This document shows positions 55,593 to 64,000 of a DNA stretch of 64,000 nt, piece by piece; the first letter of the stretch is position 1; every line of letters starts with the position of its first letter. A model generated the notes under the pieces. That model made no database searches and was not told the origin of the DNA. It saw only the letters and a program-made list of their open reading frames with translations. Source of the DNA: Brachybacterium massiliense (GTDB taxonomy: Bacteria; Actinomycetota; Actinomycetes; Actinomycetales; Dermabacteraceae). The stretch is from the NCBI RefSeq assembly GCF_900184245.1, contig NZ_FXXB01000007.1:644876-708875 (forward strand), in the 5' to 3' direction. The position numbers and the translations under genes are program-made.

Positions 55593-55885
55593 TGGTCAAC
55601 ATCAAGGTGGAAACCCAGCTGCGCTTCAACCCGGCAGCGATCCGGAAGATCCTCACCGACCCGCAAGTGTTCGCCGACATGAAGCGGCGCGCCGACGCGA
55701 TCGCTGCTGGCGCGAACGCTGGCGTAACGAAGGATCGCCCCACCGAAGAGGACCCGTACCTCGCGACCGAACTAGTGCTCGAGGAGCCCCGCGCCGCGGC
55801 GTCGGTCATCACGCGCACACAGCGCGGGAAGCGGGACAACCTCCGGAGGGGAACGCTGCTGAAGAACCTCGACAAGGGCAGGTGA
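55592..55885 (+). CDS. HK97 gp10-like tail completion protein
   Basis: A 97-aa basic protein (IRKILTDPQVFADMKRRADAIAAGANAG) in the position of gp10-like neck proteins. Overlaps the stopper by 1 nt. Confidence 0.6.
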   Translation: MVNIKVETQLRFNPAAIRKILTDPQVFADMKRRADAIAAGANAGVTKDRPTEEDPYLATELVLEEPRAAASVITRTQRGKRDNLRRGTLLKNLDKGR

Positions 55886-55889
55886 GGCG

Positions 55890-56327
55890 ATGCCTTACCC
55901 CAGCATCGGCAACGGGATCCGGGGGGTCGTGTTCCCCGACCCTGTCGTCGCCGTTCGTTCCTGGGTGCGGCGCGCGGGGCTCTATCAGCGGGTGTATCCG
56001 CGTCTTCCCGAGAAGCATCTTGAGAAGCGTCCGTTCCTGATCGTGAACGAGTCCGGTGGGTCCGGCCCGCACGATCGGGTGTTCACGCGGGTTCGGCTTC
56101 AGTTCGAGTGCTGGCATGAGGACTCCGACGATTCCTCCAAGGCGGCGCGCTGGCTGGCGTCACTGCTGCTCGTCTGGGACGAGTACGAGGACGTGTGGAA
56201 CCCACGCATCATCCAGGACCCCACCGATATGCCGGACCCCGATACCGGGTCTCCGGTGCACAGGCTCGCCGCCGAAGTCTCCTTCGTCGGTGAGGAACAA
56301 GAAATCCTCTCAACAGAAGGAGCATGA
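55890..56327 (+). CDS. Tail terminator
   Basis: A 145-aa alpha/beta protein (VRSWVRRAGLYQRVYPRLPEKHLEKRPFLIVNES ... RLQFECWHEDSDDSSKAARWLASLLL), the pattern of tail terminators (DUF3168-type/gpU-like), directly before the major tail protein. Confidence 0.75.
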   Translation: MPYPSIGNGIRGVVFPDPVVAVRSWVRRAGLYQRVYPRLPEKHLEKRPFLIVNESGGSGPHDRVFTRVRLQFECWHEDSDDSSKAARWLASLLLVWDEYEDVWNPRIIQDPTDMPDPDTGSPVHRLAAEVSFVGEEQEILSTEGA

Positions 56328-56329
56328 CC

Positions 56330-56920
56330 ATGGCTGAGGGTAATCTCGCAGTCTCCGCTGCCAAGCCGCTTACTGCGCGCGGCGGCATCCGCAAGGCCCC
56401 GATGGGCACTACCCTCCCGACCGACGCGGTCGCGGAGCTCGACGAAGCGTTCGCGCGCATGGGCTACGTGACCACCGACGCGGTCACCCAGACCACGAAC
56501 CGTTCCGCCGAGGACGAGTACGCGTGGGGCAACGTCGTTGTCGACACTCACGAGACCGAGTACGGCGTCGTCCTCACGTTCACGCTGATGGAGTCCTCCA
56601 ACGCGGAGACCCTGAAGGCCATCGTGGGCGACGAGAACGTGATCGTGACGCCCGCGACCGCGGAGCACGGCAACCAGATCGAGGTGCGATGGAAGTCGGG
56701 CCTGCCGGCGAAGGCGGCGTGGGTCATCGACATGCTCCGCGTCAAGGGCGGGACGCAGCGGAAGGTCGCACCTTCCGCGCAGCTCGTCTACTCGGGCGAT
56801 GTGCAGTACGTCGACTCCACCTCGATCAAGTACTCGGTGGAGCTGCGCTGCCACACCGACGAGAACGACGTCCCGGTCTACGACTACTTCGACGATGGTG
56901 AGACCACGCTGGGGGGATGA
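56330..56920 (+). CDS. Major tail protein
   Basis: A 196-aa beta-rich protein that forms the tail tube (GTTLPTDAVAELDEAFARMGYVTTDAVTQTTNRSAEDEYAWG ... VVLTFTLMESSNAETLKAIVG). ATG 56330 has AAGGAG at 7 nt; the ATG at 56324 is too close. It is followed by a very strong hairpin. Confidence 0.9.
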   Translation: MAEGNLAVSAAKPLTARGGIRKAPMGTTLPTDAVAELDEAFARMGYVTTDAVTQTTNRSAEDEYAWGNVVVDTHETEYGVVLTFTLMESSNAETLKAIVGDENVIVTPATAEHGNQIEVRWKSGLPAKAAWVIDMLRVKGGTQRKVAPSAQLVYSGDVQYVDSTSIKYSVELRCHTDENDVPVYDYFDDGETTLGG

Positions 56921-56924
56921 GTGC

Positions 56925-56964
56925 CCGCTACGCGGCCCTCTACTGACTGAGGGCCGCGTAGCGG
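56925..56964 (+). terminator. Perfect 16-bp hairpin after the major tail gene
   Basis: CCGCTACGCGGCCCTC and its exact complement flank TACTGACT, 4 nt past the stop. No T-run follows, so it may protect or attenuate the mRNA rather than terminate it. Confidence 0.75.
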
Positions 56965-56996
56965 CTGCCCCACGCCCTTGACCGGAAGGAGCCTTC

Positions 56997-57179
56997 ATGG
57001 CTGATGCCTGGACCGTCCCCCTGCCCGGCCCCGCAAGCGCGGGCGCAAACACCCATCTTCAGGACCATGACGCGCTCACAGCCGCGATCACGGAACTGCG
57101 AGACACAGTCGAATCGCTGACGTCGGTAGCGGAGGCGCTTGAGGCACGGATCGGCGAGCTCGAGCATCTTCTCGACTGA
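56997..57179 (+). CDS. Small coiled-coil tail-region protein
   Basis: A 60-aa protein with a Pro-rich start and a heptad helix (LTAAITELRDTVESLTSVAEALEARIGELEHLL), like short trimerising stalks. AAGGAGCC lies before the ATG. Function unknown. Confidence 0.65.
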   Translation: MADAWTVPLPGPASAGANTHLQDHDALTAAITELRDTVESLTSVAEALEARIGELEHLLD

Positions 57180-57258
57180 CCCCCTCTGATCGACCTGGTC
57201 CCGGTCCCCTCGGCTCGCCGGGGCCAGGTCTCCGCTTTCGAAGAGCCGAGCTATTCGC

Positions 57259-57283
57259 GGCACCCCATGCCCTGGGGTGCCGT
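57259..57283 (+). terminator. Intrinsic terminator before tail chaperone genes
   Basis: CGGCACCCC with GGGGTGCCG (perfect 9 bp), followed by TTCCCTTTT. A second GACCTGG/CCAGGTC hairpin lies just upstream. Confidence 0.75.
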
Positions 57284-57313
57284 TCCCTTTTCCGCACTAT
57301 GAGGAGCCGAACC

Positions 57314-57625
57314 ATGGCTGAGCCGAAAGCCAAGAAGAAGCAGTTCACCCGCAAGAAGAAGGTCATTTTCGACCGCGTCCGCTTCACCGTCCCCGAGATC
57401 TTTGGAGAGGACGAGGAGTTCGACCTGCCGACGATGCGGCAGATGCCCCTCGGTATCGAGCGGACCATGCGCACTGAGCCCGACAAGTTCTTCGCCTGGG
57501 TCATCGAGCACTCCACTGACGAGGAGGCCGAAGCGATCGACTCTCTCGTCGGTGACGAGTCGATGATCTTCATGGATGCGTGGAAGAAGGCGTCGGGTCC
57601 TGCCTCGGGGAAATCCAAGCGCTGA
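57314..57625 (+). CDS. Tail assembly chaperone (gpG-like)
   Basis: A 103-aa protein (basic N-terminus KAKKKQFTRKKK, then a compact acidic domain) placed between the major tail and tape measure genes. It is the unshifted product of the chaperone pair; the slippery site lies near its end. Confidence 0.82.
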   Translation: MAEPKAKKKQFTRKKKVIFDRVRFTVPEIFGEDEEFDLPTMRQMPLGIERTMRTEPDKFFAWVIEHSTDEEAEAIDSLVGDESMIFMDAWKKASGPASGKSKR

Positions 57626-58014
57626 CTGAGATCTACGAGGAGCACCCCACCGCAGTCGAGGCAACGCTTCTGGCTGCCGGGCTGCGGTGGCGTGACCTCG
57701 AGGATCCAGTCAGCACCGGCACTGACTGGGGTGACGTTGCTGCTGTGCTGGAGCACGCGCCGTGGGATGCCCCTATCCGGCGAGCGGTGAACCCGAAGGA
57801 CTGGCCGTGGAACGACCCGGCCCGCGACCTCCTCGCCGGGATCGTTGACGAGCTCCGCACGCTTCAAGCGCTCATCGGGAACCTATCGGGCGCGAAACCT
57901 CACCAGTTCCCCGAGCCGATCAAGCGACCTGTCACCGCTGGCGGTGAACATGCGGGGGCTATCGAGACTGGCGAGGCGACGCTTGAAGAGATCGACCGAA
58001 TTCTCGGGTGGTGA
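57314..58014 (+). CDS. Tail assembly chaperone fusion (gpGT-like), -1 frameshift
   Basis: GGGGAAA at 57607-57613, in frame as G GGG AAA, allows a -1 slip 12 nt before the stop. The shifted frame continues SG-EIQALTEIYEEHPTAVEATLLAAGLRW to 58014, about 233 aa in all. The second frame has no good start of its own. This matches the conserved frameshift of siphovirus tail chaperones, which keep the tape measure soluble during tail assembly. Confidence 0.85.
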
Positions 58015-58049
58015 CCCCACCCTATCCATCACGGGAAGGGGTGGGGTTC

Positions 58050-61000
58050 GTGGCTGCAGCGGTTGAACTGGCGACCGCCTATATCACGGTGGCGGCGGAG
58101 GGGAGCTCTCTCGCGCCCTCGTTCGCGCGGTCATTCCGTGCTGTCGAAAAGGTCGCTGGCGACTCGGGCAAGCGGATGGGCAGGTCCCTCACGGGCCAGG
58201 TGTCGAAGGCGACCGAGAGCGACGTCAAGAAGGCGAAGGAAGCCTACGAGCAGGCGTCGAAGAAGGTCACGGCCACCGCTGAGTCTCAGGCGACGAAGGT
58301 CGAATCTGCGCGCCGCAAGGAAGAGATCGCCCAGGCGAAGGTCACCGAGGCGCTGGCGAAGTACCCGAAGGAGTCGTCGCAGGTTCTGGCCGCGCAGGAC
58401 CGCCTCGCGCTCGCGTCGCAGAAGGTCGAGTCTGCTCAGCGCGAGCAGCAGTCCGCGATGGACCGCGCGAATCGCGAGCTTGACGAGACCACCCGGTCTC
58501 TGCGCGACACGGAGAGAGCTGCGGAGTCTGCGGCGACTCCGTTCCAGCGCCTGGGCGACCGAGTGAAGTCTGCTCTGAAGGGTGATTTCAAGGGCGCTTT
58601 CAAGCCGGTAGAGCGTGAGGGCGAGGATGCCGCCTTCGAGATCGAGAAGGATTTCAAGGCGTCCGGCGATGATTCCGCACAGGGGTTCAGCAGCAGCTTC
58701 AAGGCTGGGATCGCAGGATTCGCTGGCGGTGTCATTGCCACGATCGGCATCGACAAGCTCAAGCAGGCCGGCGGCGCGATCTGGGAAATCGGTGCGTCGT
58801 TCGACGACATGGCTGACACGATCCGTGTCGGCACGGGCGCGTCCGGTGCAGCGTTCGAGGACCTGCAGGCGTCGGCGAAGAACATCGCTTCCACCATCCC
58901 GGCCGACTTCTCGACCGTCGGCACTACGGTGGCGGACCTCAACACTCGTCTCGGCATTTCCGGGGACACGCTGGAGAAGGTTGCTTCCCAGTACATCCAG
59001 GCGGGGAACATTCTCGGCGAAGAGGTCGACGTGCAGTCGACGACCGCCGCATTCTCGGCGTTCAAGCTCGAGGGTGACGCGGTTTCCGGAGCGATGGACA
59101 CGCTGTTCCGCGTCTCTCAGGCCACAGGCGTCGGGTTCAACGAGCTCGCCGGATCGATCCAGTCGAACGCTCCCGCGCTGCAGAACCTCGGATTCTCGTT
59201 CGAGGACACCGCCTCGATGGTCGGCCTGCTCGACAAGTCGGGCCTGAACGCTGACCAGGTGATGTCGAGCCTGTCGCGGTCTCTGGTGAATCTCGCGAAG
59301 GACGGGGAGGAACCCGCTTCCGCGTTCAACCGGGTGACCGGTGAGATTCAGGGGTTCGTGGACGCGGGCGATATCGCTGGCGCGACGGATCTTGCGTCGA
59401 AGGTGTTTGGCACCCGTGGAGCGTCCCAGTTCGTGGGCGCGCTCCAGTCCGGGAAGCTGAACATGGAGGACCTGCAGTCAACTGTGGGCGCGACCGGGGA
59501 CACCATCCTCGGCCTCGGCGAGGAGACCGCGGACTTCCCCGAGAAGTGGCAGGTCTTCAAGAACAAGGCCCTGCTGGCGCTCGAGCCCGTCGGGAACGCA
59601 CTGTTCGCGCTCGGTGGCGACGCGATGGGTGCTCTCGCTGACTGGGTGGAGAAGATCGACTTCACCCCCATCGCTGACGGGATCGACTCTGTCGTTGACG
59701 GAGGGAAGGCTATCTGGGACATCCTCGTCAACGGGGATTTCAATGGTGGCCTGTTCGGACTGTCTGAGGACTCCGGCACCGTCGATTTCCTGTTCAACCT
59801 TCGGGACGCCGCTATCTGGCTGTGGGAGAAGGCGCTCAAGCCCCTTGGCGATTGGATCGCTGACCACGGGAAAGATATCGCCGTGTTCTTCGCCGGGTTC
59901 GGCGGGTCACTGCTTGTCGCTGGCCTGATCGCGCTCGGTGGAGCGATCGGTGGCGTGATCGCGTCGATCTCGTGGATACCTCTCGCTATCGGTGCCGCAG
60001 TCGGTGCGCTCACGTGGTTCTTCACCCAGACCGAGGTGGGGAAGAACATCCTCTCCGCTGTCGTGGACTGGATGGTGAACACGGCTTGGCCAGCCATCAA
60101 GCAGTTCGGGATCTGGATCGCGGACGCTGCGGTGTGGCTGTGGCAGAACGTTCTCGCTCCGGCCTGGTCCGGGATCAAGACCGTGATCGCCGCGACGGTC
60201 GATTGGCTGGTGAACACGGCGTGGCCGTTCATCAAGGGTGTCTGGGACGCGATCGCGGGTGCCGCGATGTGGCTGTGGCAGTCCGTGATCCAGCCCGTGT
60301 GGAACGGGATCAAGACCGCGATCGCAATCGCAGTCACCGCGATCAGCGTCTACATCGACCTACTGAAGTGGTACTTCAGCAACGTCATCGCCCCCGTCGC
60401 GATGTGGCTGTGGGACAACGTCATGAAGCCCGTCTGGAATGGGATCAAGACCGCCATCTCAGCCGTCGTCACATGGTTCCGAGACACTGCCTGGCCGATC
60501 CTCTCCACCGTGATCTCCTGGATTTCCACGAAGTTCGATCAATTCAAGACCGGCCTCGGCATCATCTGGGACTTCATCAAATCGCGAGTGATCAGCCCTG
60601 TGATCGCATGGTTCCAGAACACGGCCTGGCCGATCATCTCGACGGTTCTCGGGTACATCAAAACCGGGTTCAACGTCATGCGGGACTCGTTGAAGAACGC
60701 ATGGTCGTTCATCAAGGACACCGTGATCGCGCCGGTCGCGAACTGGTTCCGCGACACCATCGGGCCGCTGTTCGACCGGGTGACCGGAGGCATCAAGGAC
60801 GCCTTCAACACGATGAAGAACGCCGTAAAGAAGGCGTGGGAAGGTGTCCGCGACACCGCGAAGGTGCCCGTCGAGTTCGTGGTCAACAAGATCATCAACG
60901 ACGCGATCATCGGGAACTACAACGACGTCGCGACCACGTTTGGGCTCGACTCGATCGACGACGTCAGCCTCCCGGCAGGGTGGCGCAGCGGCGGCATCCT

Positions 61001-62381
61001 GCCCGGCTACACCCCCATTCATCGCGGGGACGACGTGCTCACACCGATGCGCTCCGGCGAAGGTGTCCTCGTCTCCGAGGGGCTGCGGGATAGCGCGAGC
61101 CGCCGGGCGTTCCTTGGCGCGAACGAGGCTGCTAAGCGGGGGATCTCCTTCGCGGACTTCCTCGGCTCCGGGTACGCCGGTGGCGGCCTTGTGAAGCTGC
61201 GTATGCCGTTCGCGGGCTCCTACCCGCGCGGTGACGGTTTCGGTGCACGCGGTGGCGCTCACAAGGGCATCGACTGGCCGATGCCTTCGGGGGCGATCCT
61301 GAAGGCGGTCGGTGCTGGCACGGTTTCGCATACGTGGAATCCTGCTGCTGGGCGGAAGCTTGAGCTTGCAATCGGTGACGGGCTTGTCGCCGGTTACCAT
61401 CACCTGTCCAGCTACATCGCGGGGCAGGGATCGAGTGTGGCGGCGGGCGCGAACGTTGCGCGTGTCGGCAACACTGGCCGCTCCTCGGGTCCGCATCTCC
61501 ACTTCTCGCTCCGCCGAGATGGGAAGTACGTTGACCCGCTCCCCTACCTCGGCGCGGGCGGTGAGGCAGGCAGCGGTGAAGGTGGCTGGTGGAACCCGTT
61601 CACCAGTCTCTGGTCATCGTTGAAGGACAAGGTCCGTGAGGGCGTTGGCGACAACGCGTTCGGTGATCTGCTGTTCGAGCTGCCGAAGAAGATCATCGGC
61701 GGCGCGAAAGACTGGGTGACGGACAAGATCACGGCGCTCGGCGACTGGGCGTCGGACACGGTCGACACTGCGGGCGGGTTCGCCCGCTGGTCACCGGTCG
61801 CGACTCAGGCACTGGTCCGTGAGGGCCAGTACGGGCCGCGCCGGTTCTCGGCGCTGATGCGTCGCATGAACCAGGAGTCCGGATATGACCCCCGGGCGAT
61901 CAACAACTGGGATTCCAACGCGAAGGCCGGAACCCCGTCGAAGGGTCTGATGCAGGTCATCCAGCCGACGTTCGATGCGTACCGGGACCGGTCCCTTTCG
62001 AGCGACATCTACGACCCGCTCTCCAACATCGTTGCCAGCATCCGCTACACGCTGGCGCGATATGGAGACCTCGAGCGTGGGTGGAACCGTCCAGGTGGCT
62101 ACGCCCTCGGCGGGATCGTCAACGGTGGCATCTACGACACCGGTGGTGTTCTCGACTCCGGCGAGTTCGCGATGAACTTGTCCGGCAGGCCTGAGGTCGT
62201 GCTGAACCCGAGCGAGTCCCGGGCGTACATGGCCGGTCAGGCCTCGACCGGGGCGCCGGTCGGTGGGGACACGATCAACATCTACCCGGAGACCGACAAG
62301 GTGCCGGAGCTGATGACGGAACTGGCCTGGGCACAGAGGACGCAGCGGAATCGCCGCGGCCGGTACAGGGTAGGGAGGTGA
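58050..62381 (+). CDS. Tape measure protein with M23 peptidase and SLT domains
   Basis: A protein of about 1443 aa that sets tail length. The N-terminus is a long coiled coil (about 50-190), followed by a TMP core and hydrophobic helices; residues about 680-900 hold Trp-rich repeats of the type W-Q-N-V-x-x-P-x-W-x-G-I-K. The C-terminal part has an M23 peptidase (H1071, D1075, H1149 and H1151 in HLHF) and an SLT-like transglycosylase with E1276 (MNQESGYDP) and GLMQV. Both would open the cell wall during DNA entry. GTG 58050 is chosen for GAAGGGG upstream; 58008 is possible. Confidence 0.93.
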   Translation: MAAAVELATAYITVAAEGSSLAPSFARSFRAVEKVAGDSGKRMGRSLTGQVSKATESDVKKAKEAYEQASKKVTATAESQATKVESARRKEEIAQAKVTEALAKYPKESSQVLAAQDRLALASQKVESAQREQQSAMDRANRELDETTRSLRDTERAAESAATPFQRLGDRVKSALKGDFKGAFKPVEREGEDAAFEIEKDFKASGDDSAQGFSSSFKAGIAGFAGGVIATIGIDKLKQAGGAIWEIGASFDDMADTIRVGTGASGAAFEDLQASAKNIASTIPADFSTVGTTVADLNTRLGISGDTLEKVASQYIQAGNILGEEVDVQSTTAAFSAFKLEGDAVSGAMDTLFRVSQATGVGFNELAGSIQSNAPALQNLGFSFEDTASMVGLLDKSGLNADQVMSSLSRSLVNLAKDGEEPASAFNRVTGEIQGFVDAGDIAGATDLASKVFGTRGASQFVGALQSGKLNMEDLQSTVGATGDTILGLGEETADFPEKWQVFKNKALLALEPVGNALFALGGDAMGALADWVEKIDFTPIADGIDSVVDGGKAIWDILVNGDFNGGLFGLSEDSGTVDFLFNLRDAAIWLWEKALKPLGDWIADHGKDIAVFFAGFGGSLLVAGLIALGGAIGGVIASISWIPLAIGAAVGALTWFFTQTEVGKNILSAVVDWMVNTAWPAIKQFGIWIADAAVWLWQNVLAPAWSGIKTVIAATVDWLVNTAWPFIKGVWDAIAGAAMWLWQSVIQPVWNGIKTAIAIAVTAISVYIDLLKWYFSNVIAPVAMWLWDNVMKPVWNGIKTAISAVVTWFRDTAWPILSTVISWISTKFDQFKTGLGIIWDFIKSRVISPVIAWFQNTAWPIISTVLGYIKTGFNVMRDSLKNAWSFIKDTVIAPVANWFRDTIGPLFDRVTGGIKDAFNTMKNAVKKAWEGVRDTAKVPVEFVVNKIINDAIIGNYNDVATTFGLDSIDDVSLPAGWRSGGILPGYTPIHRGDDVLTPMRSGEGVLVSEGLRDSASRRAFLGANEAAKRGISFADFLGSGYAGGGLVKLRMPFAGSYPRGDGFGARGGAHKGIDWPMPSGAILKAVGAGTVSHTWNPAAGRKLELAIGDGLVAGYHHLSSYIAGQGSSVAAGANVARVGNTGRSSGPHLHFSLRRDGKYVDPLPYLGAGGEAGSGEGGWWNPFTSLWSSLKDKVREGVGDNAFGDLLFELPKKIIGGAKDWVTDKITALGDWASDTVDTAGGFARWSPVATQALVREGQYGPRRFSALMRRMNQESGYDPRAINNWDSNAKAGTPSKGLMQVIQPTFDAYRDRSLSSDIYDPLSNIVASIRYTLARYGDLERGWNRPGGYALGGIVNGGIYDTGGVLDSGEFAMNLSGRPEVVLNPSESRAYMAGQASTGAPVGGDTINIYPETDKVPELMTELAWAQRTQRNRRGRYRVGR

Positions 62382-62384
62382 CGC

Positions 62385-63254
62385 GTGTTCTTCGAGTTCC
62401 AGGGCCTCCGCGTGGGCGGGAGGGATCTTCCGCTCATCATCGAGGAGTACGAGTCCACGCTGGGGAATCTGCGCACTGGTGATGCAGAACGACCGCTCAC
62501 CGGTGGGCATCGCCCCGGCAGGGACTTTCAGGACTCGGGGGAGCTCACGTTCACCTTGATCACTGGCCCTAGCGTCCGCGGCTATTCGACCACGGTCGAC
62601 ACGGTCGAGGGTGCGCTCGCTGCCTGGCGTGGCACGCTGGATGCGCCTGCTGGGGTGATGTTCCCGTTGGTGGTCGAATGGGGGGATGGGCGGCGCCGGG
62701 TCTACTACGGCCGTCCGGGCCGCTCATCCTCTCCTGATTTCGATCGTTACGCCGATCAGGGCCACATGACCCTGGTCCTCCAGTTCCGGGTGCTGGATCC
62801 GTTCGTGTACGACACCATCCCGACCGGGGCGACGATCTCGGTCGTGCCCCGGTCGCTGGGCGGGATCATCGCCCCGATCGTCACGCCGGTGACGACGACG
62901 ATGACCTCGGGGGTGGAGTATCGGATGCTCACCGTCGGCGGTGATGCGCCGGCGCCGCTACGCGTCACCTTCCACGGCCCGGCCCGCGACCCGCGAGTCA
63001 CGGTCGGTGGCGTGGAGGTCGGGGTCGTCGGCGAGATCGCCTACGACGAGAACGTGATCGTCGATGGCCGCACCAGGTCTGTGCACCTCGATGACGCCGC
63101 GCAGACGCCGGCGGGGCACCGCCTCTCCCGCGGCTCGCGCCTGGACCTCCTTCGAGTGGAGCCGGGTGTGCACGAGGTCGCTTTCACTGCCACGGACCGC
63201 ACCGGCACCGCCCGGGTCACGGTCGAGGCGACTCCCGCTTACTACCACCTCTGA
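62385..63254 (+). CDS. Distal tail (Dit-like) minor tail protein
   Basis: A 289-aa beta-rich protein (FQGLRVGGRDLPLIIEEYES ... SGELTFTLITG ... MTLVLQFRVLDPFVYD), the pattern of siphovirus Dit proteins that join tube and tip. GTG start, GGGAGGTGAC upstream, 3 nt after the tape measure. Confidence 0.82.
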   Translation: MFFEFQGLRVGGRDLPLIIEEYESTLGNLRTGDAERPLTGGHRPGRDFQDSGELTFTLITGPSVRGYSTTVDTVEGALAAWRGTLDAPAGVMFPLVVEWGDGRRRVYYGRPGRSSSPDFDRYADQGHMTLVLQFRVLDPFVYDTIPTGATISVVPRSLGGIIAPIVTPVTTTMTSGVEYRMLTVGGDAPAPLRVTFHGPARDPRVTVGGVEVGVVGEIAYDENVIVDGRTRSVHLDDAAQTPAGHRLSRGSRLDLLRVEPGVHEVAFTATDRTGTARVTVEATPAYYHL

Positions 63255-63267
63255 GGAGGTCCATCTG

Positions 63268-64000
63268 ATGGCAATGGAACGCGTCCCCTACCTCGTAGGT
63301 GGGGGTTTCGAGCACTCCGCTGAGGTGATGCGCGCGGCGCTCGCCGCGGCGACGTCGGGTGCGGAGGGTCTGGTGAATGCGGGGGACTTCAAGGTCACGC
63401 CGACCGCGGTGCCGGGCACGAACGTCGCGGTCGCGCCGGGCAACGCGCTGATCCGCAACTCCTACGGCGGTGGCGGTGCGCAAACGTACGCGGTGCGCGC
63501 GCCGTCGCAGACGCAGCTGCCGATCCAGGCGACCGGCTCGGCCGGTGCCCGCACGGACCTGGTCGTGGCCCGGGTCGATGACCCGACCTACGGTGGTGGG
63601 GCGTTCGACCCCGCCACGTTCGAGGCCGCGCGCTTCGAGGTGATCCGGGGCGTCCCAGCCTCGACCCGTACGGCGGCGGAGCTGGGCCTGTCCTACCCGG
63701 CGATCGCTCTCGCCAGGGTGACGCTGCCGGCGTCGACGGGCACGGTCACGGCCGGGATGATCACGGACCTGCGCGCCCTGGCGCAGCCGCGGAAGGAACG
63801 CCACCTGTACGTCCATCCGATGACGCAGGCGGACGGGATCGTGCGGATCGTGAACCGCAGGGACATCGGTGATTGGTGGCCGAACCCGGACACCATCACG
63901 GGCTGGCGCATCGATGTGCCCGAGTGGGCGCAGCGCGTGCGGATCATCGGCCAGGCCGGTGGTGTGCTGATCCGCCGCGGCTCCGCGAACGCGTGGGGCC
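63268..64000 (+). CDS. Minor tail/tip protein, truncated by window end
   Basis: GAGGAGG lies before ATG 63268; at least 244 codons are open to the edge. The sequence (FEHSAEVMRAALAAATSGAEGLVNAGDFKVTPTAVPGTNVAVAPGNALI ... RTDLVVARVDDPTYGG) resembles actinophage minor tail proteins after Dit. It is likely involved in host recognition. Confidence 0.75.
   Translation, partial: MAMERVPYLVGGGFEHSAEVMRAALAAATSGAEGLVNAGDFKVTPTAVPGTNVAVAPGNALIRNSYGGGGAQTYAVRAPSQTQLPIQATGSAGARTDLVVARVDDPTYGGGAFDPATFEAARFEVIRGVPASTRTAAELGLSYPAIALARVTLPASTGTVTAGMITDLRALAQPRKERHLYVHPMTQADGIVRIVNRRDIGDWWPNPDTITGWRIDVPEWAQRVRIIGQAGGVLIRRGSANAWG

Larger units (their letters stand above)
31019..64000 (+). mobile_element. Siphovirus-type prophage (left end to beyond window)
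   Basis: A tRNA-Thr-like attachment junction is followed by integrase, immunity region, early/replication genes, terminase, head and tail genes in one coherent order, nearly all rightward. A tape measure of about 1443 aa and Dit-like protein indicate a long non-contractile tail. Apart from one frameshifted early gene, the modules look intact. Lysis genes and the right attachment site are not reached. Confidence 0.97.

Overview
The window comes from a high-GC actinobacterium. Codon use, GTG/TTG starts, apparently leaderless promoters, NrdR-type boxes and a FurA/catalase pair all fit. The gene set resembles Micrococcales/Dermabacteraceae (Brachybacterium-like), but that placement is inference. 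Positions 1-31018 are chromosome. From 31019 to the right edge is one prophage (about 33 kb seen) that continues beyond the window.

Chromosome, left to right: an edge fragment of an HTH gene and a GlsB-type membrane protein; an NRPS-like megaprotein (adenylation, carrier and C-terminal membrane/hexapeptide region) translationally coupled to an M1 aminopeptidase, facing a phosphopantetheinyl transferase; a copper module (csoR, copA, copZ) with two CsoR-like operators; nrdF; a DUF418 membrane protein; a GntP permease; the anaerobic reductase pair nrdDG; a PadR regulator with its membrane partner under a palindromic operator; nrdHIE; a Gfo/Idh/MocA-like protein; an acyltransferase; a universal stress protein; catalase with a Fur regulator whose 3' end is rearranged; two SDRs; and a NarL-type two-component pair. 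Class Ib and class III ribonucleotide reductase genes are all on the minus strand, and both promoter regions carry a pair of NrdR-like boxes with the same 32-bp spacing.

The prophage starts at a degenerate tRNA-Thr(CGU) copy, with the integrase just inside. Next come the immunity region (ImmA/IrrE-like peptidase, repressor, operators, divergent HTH gene), an antirepressor, and a long rightward early operon of small, mostly 4-nt-overlapping genes including a Rad52-type annealing protein, HNH protein, NrdH-like redoxin, SSB, RusA-like resolvase and a replication initiator with perfect inverted repeats inside it (candidate origin). A reversed DUF4429 gene beside a non-coding stretch separates this from the late genes: two HNH proteins, terminase small and large subunits, portal, ClpP-like protease with nested scaffold, decoration protein, major capsid, connectors, tail terminator, major tail protein, frameshifted tail chaperones, a tape measure with M23 and SLT domains, distal tail protein and a truncated minor tail protein. 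This is a long-tailed siphovirus layout. No lysis genes or right attachment site are in view.

Most notable: a perfect 53-bp inverted duplication that removes the fur stop codon; two tandem Tn5/Nextera mosaic-end-like sequences upstream of nrdD (possible assembly artefact); a recurring terminator-like hairpin cassette with plus-strand-specific G-U wobbles placed before phage gene starts; three perfect inverted repeats in the phage replication gene, one built from the repressor-operator half-site; and a peptidase ORF overlapping the repressor without a normal start codon.
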